Shown piece by piece: positions 41,341 through 52,578 of a stretch of DNA of 64,000 nt (position 1 is its first letter; the number at the start of each line of letters is the position of its first letter). The stretch is taken from NCBI RefSeq assembly GCF_000172415.1, contig NZ_ABLD01000004.1:310001-374000 (forward strand). Direction: 5' to 3'. Source of the stretch: Paraburkholderia graminis C4D1M (GTDB lineage: Bacteria; Pseudomonadota; Gammaproteobacteria; Burkholderiales; Burkholderiaceae). The position numbers and the translations under genes were made by a program. Under the pieces are notes generated by a model that was given only the letters and a program-made list of their open reading frames with translations, had not been told where the DNA came from and made no database searches.

Positions 41341-43197
41341 TCAGAAGGCGATCCCAAGCGTCAGATAAGGCCGCACGCTTCGGTTGCGGATGCCGTAGGC
41401 CACGTCGACGTTGACGGGACCGACCGGGCTGCGCCAGCGCGCGCCGACGCCCACGCCCGGATAAAACACTCTTTCGCCCCAGGTGTCGGTCGCGGTGCCG
41501 ACGTCGAAGAACGCGGCCGCGCCCCAGTCGTGCGTGAACCAGTGCTGATATTCCGCCGACCCCGTCAGCAGATATTTGGTCGGCAGCACGGAACCCTGAA
41601 CGTTGTTACCGATGCTCTGGTAACTATAGCCACGCACCGAATTCGAGCCGCCCGCGCGAAACAGCAGCGAGGCCGGAATGCCGCTCGAACTGCCGCTCGT
41701 GAACACGCCGCCCAGTTCCGCGCGAAATACCACGAGGTCCTGCTTGCCGATCGGCAGATACTGCTGGCCGCGCGCGTAGCCGCGGATAAACGTCTGGTCG
41801 GTCAGCACGCCCTTCACCGCGAAACCGGCCTCGACGTGGATCAGATTGCCTTTGCGCGGAAACAGCGGGTCGTCGGTATTGCGCCGGGTCCACGACCAGG
41901 TCGGCACCAGCGCGCGGCTCGTGGTCGGCGGGCCGACGTTCTGATCGAGCCGATCCTGGTAGAAGAGGATCGCGTAGTTGTAGTCGATGAATTGCGACGT
42001 GCGCGTGCGCTGCACACCGCCGCGGATACTGTAGATGCGCGTGTCGGAAACATCTGTCGTCGTGTAGGAAGCGAGCACGCTATTGGTCCATGCGCGCGGG
42101 CCCGGCGGCATCGCAAGCTGTATCTGGCCGTATTGCTGCACCTGATCGACGCGGCCGTCGATGGTGAACGGCCACGCCTTGCCGAACGTATTCAGATACG
42201 AGTACGCGCCCTGCACGAGCGCGCCGTTATCGGTCGAATAGCCGACGCCGCCGCGAATGCTGTTGTACGGATATTCCGACACCTTCACATGCAGCGGCGT
42301 TTCGGCCGGCTTGGCCGGGTCGCTGTCCACGTCGATCGCGACGCTCGCGTAGTACGGCGTGTTCTGCAACTGCCGCTGCAATTCGGTGATGCGTTGGACG
42401 TCGTAAATATCGCCGACCGAAATCGGATTGACGTTGTCGACGATCTGCTCCGGATAGCGCCGCGTGCCCGACACGTCGAGCTTGCCCATCGTGAAGGTCG
42501 GCCCGCTTTCATAGGCGACGGAGAGCTTGGCCTCGTGCGTGCGCGGATCGACGCGCGCCTCCGAGTGGTAAATCTTCGCGCCGAGATAGCGGCGCGCCTG
42601 CAAGGCCTTCAGCGATGCGTTCTTCGCGTCGTCCCAGTCGCCTTGGGAAAACGGATCGCCTTCGTGCAGCGAAAACGCGAAGCGCGCGGTGTTTTCCTGC
42701 TCCGGGTCCTCGGTCAGCACCGGGCCGCGAAACGACAGCGAGATCGAACTGATGGTGGTTTGCGGGCCTGGATCGACGCTCACGGTGACGCGCTTCGCGT
42801 TGTCGACGGTGCGCACGTCGGTGCGCACAATCGGCGTGAAATAGCCCTGCGTCGCGGCGAGATCGCGCACCTGCTGCGGCGTCGCGGTGATCAGAAACTC
42901 GAACTGATCCTCGCTGATGTCGGGACGCTTCGCGAAGCGCGCAATATCCAGATGCTCTTCGAGGAGTTTGCGCAGCGAGCGCGGCGAGGCTTCCACGTCG
43001 ACCTTGTAGCTCGCCGCCGCGCGTGCCGCGTAAGCGGGCCCGCCGGCGAGCGTCAGCAGCAGCACGGCGGCGGCAAGCCACGCGCGCAGCCAGCGCCGCA
43101 GCGCCGCGTTGCCGGCCGACGCGCGCCGCTGCGCTGCACCCCGCGCGCTGCGTTCACCGCGCCGCTCTTGCGGCTTTTCGATCGCACACCCCGCCAA
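41341..43197 (-). CDS. tamA: Autotransporter assembly factor TamA (BamA/Omp85 family)
   Basis: 618-residue outer-membrane protein. Signal peptide LRRWLRAWLAAAVLLLTLAGGPAYA at residues 30-55, then three POTRA domains (residues 60-280), then a 16-strand barrel with Omp85 hallmarks (RGGVGYSTDNG, FRAGGSNSVRGYSYQSIG, VGPVNVDVAYG) ending in a terminal aromatic (LGIAF). I set the start at the TTG at 43197: a GGAGG Shine-Dalgarno sits 6 bases before it and no ATG lies between it and the signal peptide. The frame is open back to 43476 without family match. tamB follows with 28 bases between. Confidence 0.88.
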   Translation of the reverse strand: MAGCAIEKPQERRGERSARGAAQRRASAGNAALRRWLRAWLAAAVLLLTLAGGPAYAARAAASYKVDVEASPRSLRKLLEEHLDIARFAKRPDISEDQFEFLITATPQQVRDLAATQGYFTPIVRTDVRTVDNAKRVTVSVDPGPQTTISSISLSFRGPVLTEDPEQENTARFAFSLHEGDPFSQGDWDDAKNASLKALQARRYLGAKIYHSEARVDPRTHEAKLSVAYESGPTFTMGKLDVSGTRRYPEQIVDNVNPISVGDIYDVQRITELQRQLQNTPYYASVAIDVDSDPAKPAETPLHVKVSEYPYNSIRGGVGYSTDNGALVQGAYSYLNTFGKAWPFTIDGRVDQVQQYGQIQLAMPPGPRAWTNSVLASYTTTDVSDTRIYSIRGGVQRTRTSQFIDYNYAILFYQDRLDQNVGPPTTSRALVPTWSWTRRNTDDPLFPRKGNLIHVEAGFAVKGVLTDQTFIRGYARGQQYLPIGKQDLVVFRAELGGVFTSGSSSGIPASLLFRAGGSNSVRGYSYQSIGNNVQGSVLPTKYLLTGSAEYQHWFTHDWGAAAFFDVGTATDTWGERVFYPGVGVGARWRSPVGPVNVDVAYGIRNRSVRPYLTLGIAF

Positions 43198-43556
43198 GCA
43201 GGACCTCCGGCCATGGTTGATGAATTTTTCGTTCGGGCGCGCAGTGCCGCCGAAGCTCGCTATTTGACCACATCGGCGGAAGCGCGCTATCTCTAAACGC
43301 ACGCCCGAACACAAGCTCGAACGCGCTGCCGATCCCGCCGCAGACGCATCCAGCGAGGCGGACGCGCCCGCCTTTGACGCGTCATACGGCGCGCGGTTCC
43401 AGCCACGCATGCAGCGCGCAACATCGGCCACGATGCGTGCGCCGTCGACGGGGTTTTTCGACCGCGCGCGGCGCATGCGCTAAAATTGCGAAATAGATGC
43501 GGCATCCGCACGAAGACCAGCGAAGCCGCCGTTTCCCCAACCACGGACGTCGAGCC
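43198..43556. promoter_or_regulatory. Divergent tamA / DUF3460 promoter region
   Basis: 359 bases between divergent genes. Near the plus-strand gene the sequence CGCTAAAATTGCGAAATAG (43478-43496) is the only AT-rich patch and may hold the scpA operon promoter. No other element is recognised. Confidence 0.3.
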
Positions 43557-43738
43557 ATGTATCAGTCGGACATCACCCAGTTCCTCAATCAGCTCAAGGA
43601 GCAGAAGCCCACGCTGGAAGCCGAGCAGCGCCGCGGCCGGCGCTCTGTGGGACAGCAGCCGATCGACCTGGAAGAGCGCGCCGAGCAGAAGGCTTCGCGC
43701 GTCGAACAGACGCTTACCAGTACTATCAGAACTTCTAA
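43557..43738 (+). pseudogene. DUF3460 protein gene, frameshifted in this sequence
   Basis: A short gene (about 61 residues when repaired) starting MYQSDITQFLNQLKEQKPTL. Reading directly, residues after QRRG become RRSVGQQPIDLEERA and then the stop is missed, so it runs into scpA. Four missing bases fix it: GGG read as GG and CC read as C near 43641-43647, AA read as A near 43654, giving GRALLWDKQPID, and CC read as C near 43711, giving TPYQYYQNF and a TAA at 43736. DUF3460 proteins precede scpA in other Burkholderiaceae. Function unknown. The indels are probably sequence errors. Confidence 0.7.
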
Positions 43739-43754
43739 GCGCCCGGCGCAACCG

Positions 43755-45736
<1,982 letters not shown>

Positions 45737-45788
45737 AATTGTCTTAGGCGATTGGACTGCGCCTACGAGTCACAAGGATTGACTAGCC

Positions 45789-46175
45789 ATGCAACGCAAC
45801 ATGCTGAAGTCGAAGATTCACCGCGTCGCGGTCACGCATTGCGAGCTGCACTACGAAGGTTCGTGTGCGATCGACGAAGATCTGCTCGAAGCGGCGAATA
45901 TCGTGGAAAACGAGCGGATCGACATCTGGAACATCAATAACGGCGAGCGCTTCTCGACGTACGCGATCAAGGGCGAGCGCGGCAGCGGCATGATTTCGCT
46001 GAACGGCTCGGCGGCGCGGCGCGCGCAACTGGGCGATCTGGTGATCATCGCGGCCTTCGCCGTGGTCGACGAAGCGGAACTGAAGGCGGGCTGGAAGCCG
46101 GACCTGGTTTTCGTCGACGAAAACAACAAGATCAAGGGTAGCCGCGACCACGTGCCTACGCAGAACTGGACCTGA
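45789..46175 (+). CDS. panD: Aspartate 1-decarboxylase
   Basis: 128-residue pyruvoyl enzyme that makes beta-alanine from aspartate for pantothenate. Self-cleavage occurs between Gly24 and Ser25 (HYEGSCAID), which creates the pyruvoyl group. [21 protein letters not shown] and [12 protein letters not shown] (catalytic-site region) are also conserved. Full length and adjacent to panC. Confidence 0.97.
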   Translation: MQRNMLKSKIHRVAVTHCELHYEGSCAIDEDLLEAANIVENERIDIWNINNGERFSTYAIKGERGSGMISLNGSAARRAQLGDLVIIAAFAVVDEAELKAGWKPDLVFVDENNKIKGSRDHVPTQNWT

Positions 46176-46244
46176 GCGAGTTGCTGGCGTTGCGGGAGGC
46201 GTCGGTGGATCTCCGACTGCCGCGCCGCCCAGCCCCGCAATCGC

Positions 46245-46883
46245 TCAACCCTTCCTCGCGGCGCCGTTCGTCCACTCGATGATCGGTTGCCACTGCTCCA
46301 GATCCTTCTCCACGCGGCTTTTTGCGACGTCCCACAGCGTCAGGCCGTGCGCCGCGAGCTGCACGTAATTCTGCGTGTCGCGCAAATAGCCGAGCACCGG
46401 CAGCTTCAATCCCTCGACGAAACGGTGCAATTGCTCCGCGGAGCGCGTGCGCGCATCGACCCGCATGCCGACCACGCCGATCTCGATCGCGCCTTTCCTG
46501 ACGGCCTTCTCCTTGGCCAAGCGCTCCAGAAAATCCTGCGTGGCGAGGATGTCGAACATGGACGGCTGCAGCGGCACGATCACCTTGTCCGCCAGTTCCA
46601 GCGCGACGTTCATGCGATTGCCGTGCAGGCCGGCGGGCGTGTCGACGATCGCGTGCTCGAGCCCCTTCGGCGGCCTGGCGGGCGTCTCCGGGTTGACTTC
46701 CCACGTTTCGATGGCGGGCAACGTGTCGGGCCGCAACGACAGCCACGCATGCGCCGACTGCTGCTTGTCCAGATCCGCGAGCGCCACCCACTCGCCGTTT
46801 GCGGCGAAATAGCCGGCCAGATTCGTCGACAGCGTGCTTTTGCCCACGCCGCCCTTCGGATTCGCCACCACGATTACCGTCAT
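46245..46883 (-). CDS. ParA-family ATPase (ParA/MinD-like)
   Basis: 212-residue orphan ParA-like protein. The deviant Walker A motif KGGVGKSTLSTNLAG is at residues 10-24, Walker A' region DLDKQQSA near residue 39, and Walker B in HAIVDTPAG. No parB gene is adjacent; such single-domain ParA proteins in proteobacteria place protein clusters or are unassigned (VirC1-like/ParC-like). Start ATG 46883 with a GGGAG ribosome binding site; upstream codons run through the tandem repeats and are rejected. Convergent with panD. Confidence 0.88.
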   Translation of the reverse strand: MTVIVVANPKGGVGKSTLSTNLAGYFAANGEWVALADLDKQQSAHAWLSLRPDTLPAIETWEVNPETPARPPKGLEHAIVDTPAGLHGNRMNVALELADKVIVPLQPSMFDILATQDFLERLAKEKAVRKGAIEIGVVGMRVDARTRSAEQLHRFVEGLKLPVLGYLRDTQNYVQLAAHGLTLWDVAKSRVEKDLEQWQPIIEWTNGAARKG

Positions 46884-47220
46884 GAATACTCCCGGAAAGA
46901 AGGCTGGGCGCTGCCAGCCGGTTTGCCGCTGTGTGTCTTCAACTGTATGCGTCGGATTTTGCCCTGCTGTCCTGCTGTCCTGCTGTCCTGCTGCCACGCC
47001 GATGTGCCGATGTGCCGATGTGCCGATGTGCCGATGTGCCGATGTGCCGATGTGCCGATGCGCCGATGTGCCGATGTGCCGATGCGCCGATTTGCCTGGG
47101 CTTCAGTCCGCGCGCCGATCCAGCCGTTGATAATATCGACAAATGCAGCGAGGCCGAAGCCCCCGAATGGCTAATCGGCGTCGTCCGTCAGCGAATCCAT
47201 CCTTCGAGGAAGCCACCGCC
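46884..47220. promoter_or_regulatory. Divergent ParA / thioesterase spacer with repeats
   Basis: 337 bases without a gene. It contains two adjacent tandem arrays of 8-bp units at 46963-47096. Promoters for both genes should lie here, so the copy number may alter spacing between control elements. I see no clear -10 box. Confidence 0.4.
46963..47096. repeat. Two adjacent 8-bp tandem arrays
   Basis: Four copies of CCTGCTGT (the last ending in C) occupy 46963-46994. After a six-base link, twelve copies of GATGTGCC follow at 47001-47096, of which two read GATGCGCC and the last GATTTGCC. Neither array lies in a supported coding frame. Confidence 0.92.
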
Positions 47221-47640
47221 ATGAGCAAGCTCCGTCCGGAATACACCGTCGAACGCCTGCACGAACGCCAGAAGGGCAAGCTGCCCGGCTTGCTGGGCGT
47301 GCGTGTGCTGTCGCTGGATCAGGGCATGTTGAGCGCGGAATTGACCGTGCGCGAGGAACTGCTCGCGCCGAACGGCTTTCTGCACGCGGCCACGGTGATC
47401 GGTCTCGCGGACACCGCCTGCGGCTACGCGTGCCTCGCGCATCTGCCGGAGACGGCGCGCAATTTCACGACGGTCGAGCTGAAAAGCAACTTCCTCGGCA
47501 CGGCCACAGAGGGCATCATCCGCGCGGTGGCGAAAGGCGCGCACCTCGGCCGCAGCACGCAGGTGTGGGACGCGACGGTCAGCGATGCGAACGGCAAGAC
47601 GATTGCGTTGTTTCGCTGCACGCAGATCGTGTTGTATTGA
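47221..47640 (+). CDS. Hotdog-fold thioesterase (PaaI-like)
   Basis: 139-residue acyl-CoA thioesterase family protein. The PaaI-type fingerprint is visible: NGFLHAATVIGLADTACGYAC (HxxxxxxLAD catalytic helix) and TTVELKSNFLGTA. It should hydrolyse aryl- or acyl-CoA esters. The ATG at 47221 is preferred over upstream codons because it gives the standard length. A terminator follows. Confidence 0.85.
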   Translation: MSKLRPEYTVERLHERQKGKLPGLLGVRVLSLDQGMLSAELTVREELLAPNGFLHAATVIGLADTACGYACLAHLPETARNFTTVELKSNFLGTATEGIIRAVAKGAHLGRSTQVWDATVSDANGKTIALFRCTQIVLY

Positions 47641-47685
47641 GGGGTCGGAGAAGGAGCAGGCACGCGACTGTCGCGCTTGCGATGC

Positions 47686-47720
47686 AAAAAAGCACGCGAC
47701 CTGACGGTGCGTGCTTTTTG
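47686..47720. terminator. Terminator of the thioesterase gene
   Basis: AAAAAGCACGC (from 47687) pairs with GCGTGCTTTTT (47709-47719), loop of eleven bases. It can serve both strands and separates the convergent DoxX gene. Confidence 0.85.
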
Positions 47721-47791
47721 AAAATGCTGCGCGGGTGGATGGGCTCAAGGGGCGCCGGCTAAAAGCGGCCCCGCCCACGCCCCGCCGCACC

Positions 47792-48208
47792 TCAGGCAAC
47801 CACTCCCCGTGGCGCCTTCACGCCGCCCAGCGCGAACGCGCCACTGCCGAGCAACGACTGCACGACGAGCGTCACCGCCCAGAACGCCGGATATTCCCAG
47901 CCGCCGTGCGGCGAGCCGAATCCCCAGCCGTTGTGCCAATGCGCGGACACCGCGCCGAGCATGAACGGCAGCAGCACGAGCGCGGCCCAGCGCACCTGCA
48001 CGCCCAGCAACAGCGCAATCCCGCCGATCAGTTCGACGAACGTCGTCACGTAAGCCAGCCATCCCGGCAAGCCGAACGAGACGAAGAACTGCGCGGTGCC
48101 GGGCAGCGTAAACACAAAAATCTTTTGCAGGCTGTGCGCGAGGTACAGCACGCCGAGGGCGACGCGCAAGATCAAAGCCGCCAGATCGGCGGAGCGGTTC
48201 GGGTTCAT
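47792..48208 (-). CDS. DoxX-family membrane protein
   Basis: 138 residues with four membrane helices; DoxX-family landmarks include LILRVALGVLYLAHSLQKIF, TFVELIGGIALLLGV and GGWEYPAFW. Function of this group is poorly known (some act in quinone or thiosulfate-linked redox chains). The ATG at 48208 is preceded by AAGGAT. Codons upstream to 48289 are not expected. Confidence 0.87.
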   Translation of the reverse strand: MNPNRSADLAALILRVALGVLYLAHSLQKIFVFTLPGTAQFFVSFGLPGWLAYVTTFVELIGGIALLLGVQVRWAALVLLPFMLGAVSAHWHNGWGFGSPHGGWEYPAFWAVTLVVQSLLGSGAFALGGVKAPRGVVA

Positions 48209-48367
48209 GACGGGATCCTTCGTGAGAGGTGGGAGACGGCCTGGACGAAGCCGGTCGATGTCCGCCACTCTATTCGAACCACCACGCACGAAAAACCGTC
48301 GATTTCGCTTTGATTATTTCCTGCCGCGATGCAGTCGGCGGCCGCGTCCTTTCAAGCGCAACCGCCG

Positions 48368-49912
48368 TCAAGCCATCGCCGCCATCAATTTCCCGAGATC
48401 CAGGTGCTCCGCCAGCGTATCGGCCAGCCGATCCAGCGACGCTTCGCGCAGCGCCGGATAATCGATCGCCGCGGCATCGCTCAGCCCGGCCCACGCCAGG
48501 AGCGCCGCGCACGCGGCCGGCGTGTCGAACAGGCCGTGCACGTAGGTCGCGAGAATCTGGCCATCCACGGACAGCGCGCCGTCGGGACGCGACTCGTCCG
48601 CTTGCCCGAGGCGCAGCGCCGGCGAGTCGAGCGCAGGACCGTGCGTCTCGCCCATATGAATTTCATAGCCCGCGACTTCGGGCGAACCAGGCAGCGCCAG
48701 GCGGCCGCTAACATTCTTGAGCGTCTTCTCGCACGTCAGCACCGTCGAGTAATCGAGCCAGCCCAGTCCCGCCGACGTCCCCGGCGCGCCTTCCACGCCA
48801 TGCGGGTCCGCCACCTCGCGCCCCAGCATCTGCATGCCGCCGCAGATGCCGATCACCCGACCGCCATAGCGCAAGTGCCGCTCGAGCACCGCGTCCCAGC
48901 CTTGCGCGCGCAGGAACGCGAGATCGCCGGGCACGTTCTTCGAACCCGGCAGAATGATGAGATCGGCGGGCGGCGGCGCCATGCCGCTTCGCACGTAATG
49001 AAAATCGACCTGCGGATGCGCGCGCAGCGCGTCGAAATCGGTGTGATTGCTGATATGCGGCAGCACCGGCACGACGACCCGCAACGTGCGAGCAGCGTCG
49101 CCGCGCTGCGCCGCGCGCAACTCCGGCGGCAGCATGTCCTCGGCGTCGAGCGTGAGGCCGTGCAGATACGGGAGCACGCCGAGCACCGGCTTGCCGGTCT
49201 TCGCTTCGAGCCAGTCGAGCCCCGGCTGCAGCAGTCCGATATCGCCGCGAAACCGGTTGATGATGAAACCGCGCACGCGCGCCTGCTCGCTCGCCGACAG
49301 GCACGCGAGCGTCCCCGTGAGATGCGCGAACACCCCGCCCCGGTCGATGTCCGCCACCAGCACGACCGGACAGTCGACCGCTTCCGCAAAACCCATGTTG
49401 GCGATGTCGCGATCGCGCAGATTGATCTCGGCCGGACTGCCCGCCCCTTCCACAAAGATCGTGTCGTAGGCCGCTTGCAGCCGCGCATACGACTCGAGCA
49501 CCGCCTCGAACGCGACCGGCTTGTAGTCGTGATACGCGCGGGCGTCGAGATTCATGCGCGCCTTGCCGTGGATGATCACCTGCGCGCCGCGATCGCTCGT
49601 CGGCTTGAGCAGCACGGGGTTCAGATCGGTGTGCGCGGCGATGCCGGCGGCCACCGCCTGCAGCGCCTGCGCGCGCCCGATTTCGCCGCCGTCGACGGTC
49701 ACCGCGCTGTTCAGCGCCATGTTCTGCGGCTTGAACGGCGCGACGCGCACGCCCGCGCGCCGCGCGAGCCGGCACAGGCCGGCGACGAGCGTGCTCTTGC
49801 CCGCATCGGACGTGGTGCCCTGAATCATCAGCGTGCCGCGCGGCATGAAGACGGCGTCATGCGGGATCGAATGAATGCTCACGGGAAGGTTGGATTCGGT
49901 GGGGAAACGCAT
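48368..49912 (-). CDS. cobQ: Cobyric acid synthase
   Basis: About 514-residue glutamine amidotransferase that amidates four side chains of adenosylcobyrinic acid a,c-diamide. The N-terminal dethiobiotin-synthetase-like P-loop ([18 protein letters not shown]) and [14 protein letters not shown] are near residues 30-65. The C-terminal GATase half has the catalytic Cys in [10 protein letters not shown] and the His in [12 protein letters not shown]. The start is uncertain: ATG at 49912 is chosen, ATG at 49846 ([10 protein letters not shown]) and a GTG between are alternatives. It is divergent from cobU with a 45-base gap. Confidence 0.93.
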   Translation of the reverse strand: MRFPTESNLPVSIHSIPHDAVFMPRGTLMIQGTTSDAGKSTLVAGLCRLARRAGVRVAPFKPQNMALNSAVTVDGGEIGRAQALQAVAAGIAAHTDLNPVLLKPTSDRGAQVIIHGKARMNLDARAYHDYKPVAFEAVLESYARLQAAYDTIFVEGAGSPAEINLRDRDIANMGFAEAVDCPVVLVADIDRGGVFAHLTGTLACLSASEQARVRGFIINRFRGDIGLLQPGLDWLEAKTGKPVLGVLPYLHGLTLDAEDMLPPELRAAQRGDAARTLRVVVPVLPHISNHTDFDALRAHPQVDFHYVRSGMAPPPADLIILPGSKNVPGDLAFLRAQGWDAVLERHLRYGGRVIGICGGMQMLGREVADPHGVEGAPGTSAGLGWLDYSTVLTCEKTLKNVSGRLALPGSPEVAGYEIHMGETHGPALDSPALRLGQADESRPDGALSVDGQILATYVHGLFDTPAACAALLAWAGLSDAAAIDYPALREASLDRLADTLAEHLDLGKLMAAMA

Positions 49913-49957
49913 TATCCCATCGCGCCGACCCGCGCTGCACGCCGGTACAATCACGCG

Positions 49958-50512
49958 ATGATTTCCCGCGACCTCACCTTCGTCATCGGCGGCGCGCGCT
50001 CCGGCAAGAGCGTGCACGCGGAACAGCTCGCCAGTCAAAGCGCGCTGCCCGTCACCTACATCGCGACGGCACGCGTCACCGGCGACGCCGAATTCAGCGC
50101 GCGCATCGCGCATCATCGCGCGCGGCGTCCCGCGCACTGGCGCCTGCTCGAAGCGGACGTCGACCTCGCGGGCGCGGTGTCGAAGGCGGACGCGCCCGGG
50201 CATTGCACGCTGATCGACTGCCTGACGCTGTGGCTCGCCAACCTGCTATGTCCCGCCGACGGCGACGCGCTCCCGCCCGCTCAAACTCAAGCCCACATCG
50301 AAGCGCTCGAGGCCGCGCTCGCCAACGCTCGCGGCAAGATCATCGCGGTCAGCAACGAAATTGGTCTCGGCGTCGTGCCGCTCGGCGCGGCCACGCGTCT
50401 ATACGTCGATGAACTCGGGCGGCTCAATCAGCGTATCGCGGCGCTCTCCACGCAGGCCGCGATGATGGTCGCCGGCCTGCCGCTGTCGCTCAAAACCGCA
50501 GGCGGCGCGTGA
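49958..50512 (+). CDS. cobU: Adenosylcobinamide kinase/guanylyltransferase
   Basis: 184-residue bifunctional CobU/CobP: phosphorylates adenosylcobinamide, then transfers GMP. The P-loop [14 protein letters not shown] is at residues 11-24, the guanylylated His in [12 protein letters not shown] near residue 47, and the GTP-binding [11 protein letters not shown] further on. The start codon at 49958 ([12 protein letters not shown]) is fixed by the family length. The stop TGA shares one base with the cobD ATG (TGATG), so translation is coupled. Confidence 0.95.
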   Translation: MISRDLTFVIGGARSGKSVHAEQLASQSALPVTYIATARVTGDAEFSARIAHHRARRPAHWRLLEADVDLAGAVSKADAPGHCTLIDCLTLWLANLLCPADGDALPPAQTQAHIEALEAALANARGKIIAVSNEIGLGVVPLGAATRLYVDELGRLNQRIAALSTQAAMMVAGLPLSLKTAGGA

Positions 50513-51446
50513 TGCTGTCGCTTCCTCTCATCGTGACGCTCGCCACCGCGGGCGTGGCCGTCGACCGTTGGATCGGCGAGCCGAGCGGCGCGCATCCGCT
50601 GGTCGGCTTCGGCAAATGGGCGGCGCGCCTCGAGGCGCATTACAACCGTGGCCGGCGCTTGCGGCTCAAGGGTCTGCTCGCGTGGTCGCTGGCTGTGTTG
50701 CCGCCGGTGCTGGTCGCCTGGTGGCTTGTCGCGGTGCTGCCGTTTTTTGCGGCGTGCGCCGTGCACGTCGCGCTGCTGTGGTTCGCGCTCGGCGCGCGCA
50801 GCCTGCACGATCACATCGAACCGATTGCGCGCGCGCTCGCGCAGCGCGATCTCAGCGAGGCGCGCCTGCTGACCGCGCGCATCGTCTCGCGCGAAACCGC
50901 CAATGCCGACGAAGCCGCGCTGTCGCGTGCCGCGGTCGAATCGGCGCTGGAAAACGGCAATGACGCGATTTTCGGCGCGCTCTTCTGGTTCGCGATCGCG
51001 GGCGGCCCTGGCGCGCTCGGCTTTCGCCTCGCCAACACGCTCGACGCCATGTGGGGTTATCGCACGCCGCGCTATTTGCGCTTCGGCTGGGCCGCCGCGC
51101 GCCTCGACGACGTGCTCACCTGGATTCCCGCGCGCTTCACCGCCGCGAGCTACGCGCTGTTCGGCGACACGCGCACCGCGTGGCGCTGCTGGCGCGAGCA
51201 GGCGCCGCGCTGGGACAGTCCGAACGCCGGCCCGGTGATGGCTCGGGCGCGGGCAGCCTGAACGTGCTGATCGGCGGTCCCGCGGTTTATAACGGCATGC
51301 TCGAACATCGGCCGACGCTCGGCTTCGGTCATCCCGCGAAGGCCGCTCACATCACGGCCGCGCTGATGCTGGTCGAGCGCACGGTGATCCTGTGGCTGGC
51401 GGTGCTGATCGTGCTGGCCTTGCTGAGCGTGCCCCTGCATGTCTGA
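50512..51446 (+). pseudogene. cobD: Adenosylcobinamide-phosphate synthase CobD, frameshifted
   Basis: Membrane enzyme (CobD/CbiB) that joins aminopropanol phosphate to cobyric acid. The frame is good from 50512 to about 51240 ([58 protein letters not shown]) and then continues in another frame (GSLNVLIGGPAVYNG, AALMLVERTVILWL) to 51446. One base is missing between 51242 and 51243 (GCTCG for GCGTCG or GCCTCG). Repaired, it is 311 residues, the normal size. Its neighbours are all intact or similarly marred, so error is more likely than loss. The stop overlaps the next gene by 8 bases. Confidence 0.85.
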
Positions 51447-52527
51447 GCGAAGCGCCGAATCCTGCATGCGTCATGACGCGTCGCCCGACACGGCTTCTCA
51501 TGCGGCGGCTGGCGCGCTCATCGTGCATGGCGGCAATCTGCACGAAGCGGCCGAGCGCTATTGCATTCCGTACGATCAGTGGCTGGATTTGTCGACGGGC
51601 ATCAATCCGCACGGCTATCCGGTGCCGCCCGTTCCCGCCGATGCATGGCGCCGCCTGCCCGACGATGGCGACGACCTCGCCGCCTGCGCCGCGCGCTACT
51701 ACGGCGCGCCCGACGCGGCGCACGTGTTGCCGGTGGCGGGAAGCCAGGCGGCAATTCGCGCGCTGCCGGCGTTACTGCCGCGCGCGCAGGCCGGCGTCGC
51801 GGCGCTCACGTACAGCGAATACGCACCCGCGTTCGAGCGGGCCGGGCATCGCGTCATGTCGCTCGATATTTCCTGCGACGTGCTGCCCGAGACGCTCACG
51901 CATGCAATCGTTGTGAATCCGAACAATCCGACGGCCGAGCATTTGAGCGCCGCGAGGCTGCTCGCCTGGCATGCTCAACTGAGCGCGCGCGGCGGCACAC
52001 TGCTCGTCGACGAAGCGTTCGCCGATACGATGCCCGCCGCTTCGCTCGCAGCGCACGCGAATCGCGAAGGGTTGATCGTGTTGCGCTCGCCTGGCAAGTT
52101 CTTCGGCCTCGCGGGTGTGCGCGCCGGTTTCGTGCTCGCCGCGCCCGCCGTGCTCGACAGCTTGCGCCGCGCGCTCGGCGCGTGGACGGTCAGCGGCCCC
52201 GCGCGTCATGCCGTGAAAGCGGCGTTCGCGGACCGCGCGTGGCAACAGCAGATGCGCTCACGGCTCGTCGCGGACAGCGCGCGCCTCGTCGACATGTTGC
52301 AAGCCCACGGCATTCGCACGCGCGCCACGCCGCTCTTCGCCTGGACCGACGACGCACGCGCCGCGGCCTTGCATCAGGCATTGGCCACGCGCGGCGTGTG
52401 GACGCGGCTCTTTGCATCGTCAGGTAGCGTGCGGTTCGGCTTGCCTGCAACCGAAGCGGAATGGGCGCGGCTGCAAGAGAGCCTGCGCGCAGCGATCGAT
52501 ACGATTGACGCTGCGGGCGCTGCCTGA
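51439..52527 (+). CDS. cobC: L-threonine-O-3-phosphate decarboxylase
   Basis: 362-residue fold-I PLP enzyme of the CobC/CobD(Salmonella) group. It makes (R)-1-amino-2-propanol phosphate, the linker of the nucleotide loop. Landmarks: HGGNLHEAAERY, DLSTGINPHGYPVP, VVNPNNPTAEH, DEAFAD and the PLP lysine in LRSPGKFFGLAGVRAGF. It overlaps cobD by 8 bases in the cobU-cobD-cobC-btuF unit. Naming differs between Pseudomonas and Salmonella nomenclature. Confidence 0.93.
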   Translation: MSERSAESCMRHDASPDTASHAAAGALIVHGGNLHEAAERYCIPYDQWLDLSTGINPHGYPVPPVPADAWRRLPDDGDDLAACAARYYGAPDAAHVLPVAGSQAAIRALPALLPRAQAGVAALTYSEYAPAFERAGHRVMSLDISCDVLPETLTHAIVVNPNNPTAEHLSAARLLAWHAQLSARGGTLLVDEAFADTMPAASLAAHANREGLIVLRSPGKFFGLAGVRAGFVLAAPAVLDSLRRALGAWTVSGPARHAVKAAFADRAWQQQMRSRLVADSARLVDMLQAHGIRTRATPLFAWTDDARAAALHQALATRGVWTRLFASSGSVRFGLPATEAEWARLQESLRAAIDTIDAAGAA

Positions 52528-52578
52528 TTCCTCGTGCTTTGCCATGCCGACGCGCCACCGAACCCGATCTCTCAACCG

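Noticed and set aside
46963-47096. CRISPR array or minisatellite-coded peptide
   Set aside because: Units are 8 bp, contiguous and without spacers; no cas genes nearby. The Cys/Met/Pro-rich peptide repeats in three frames come only from the 8-bp period.
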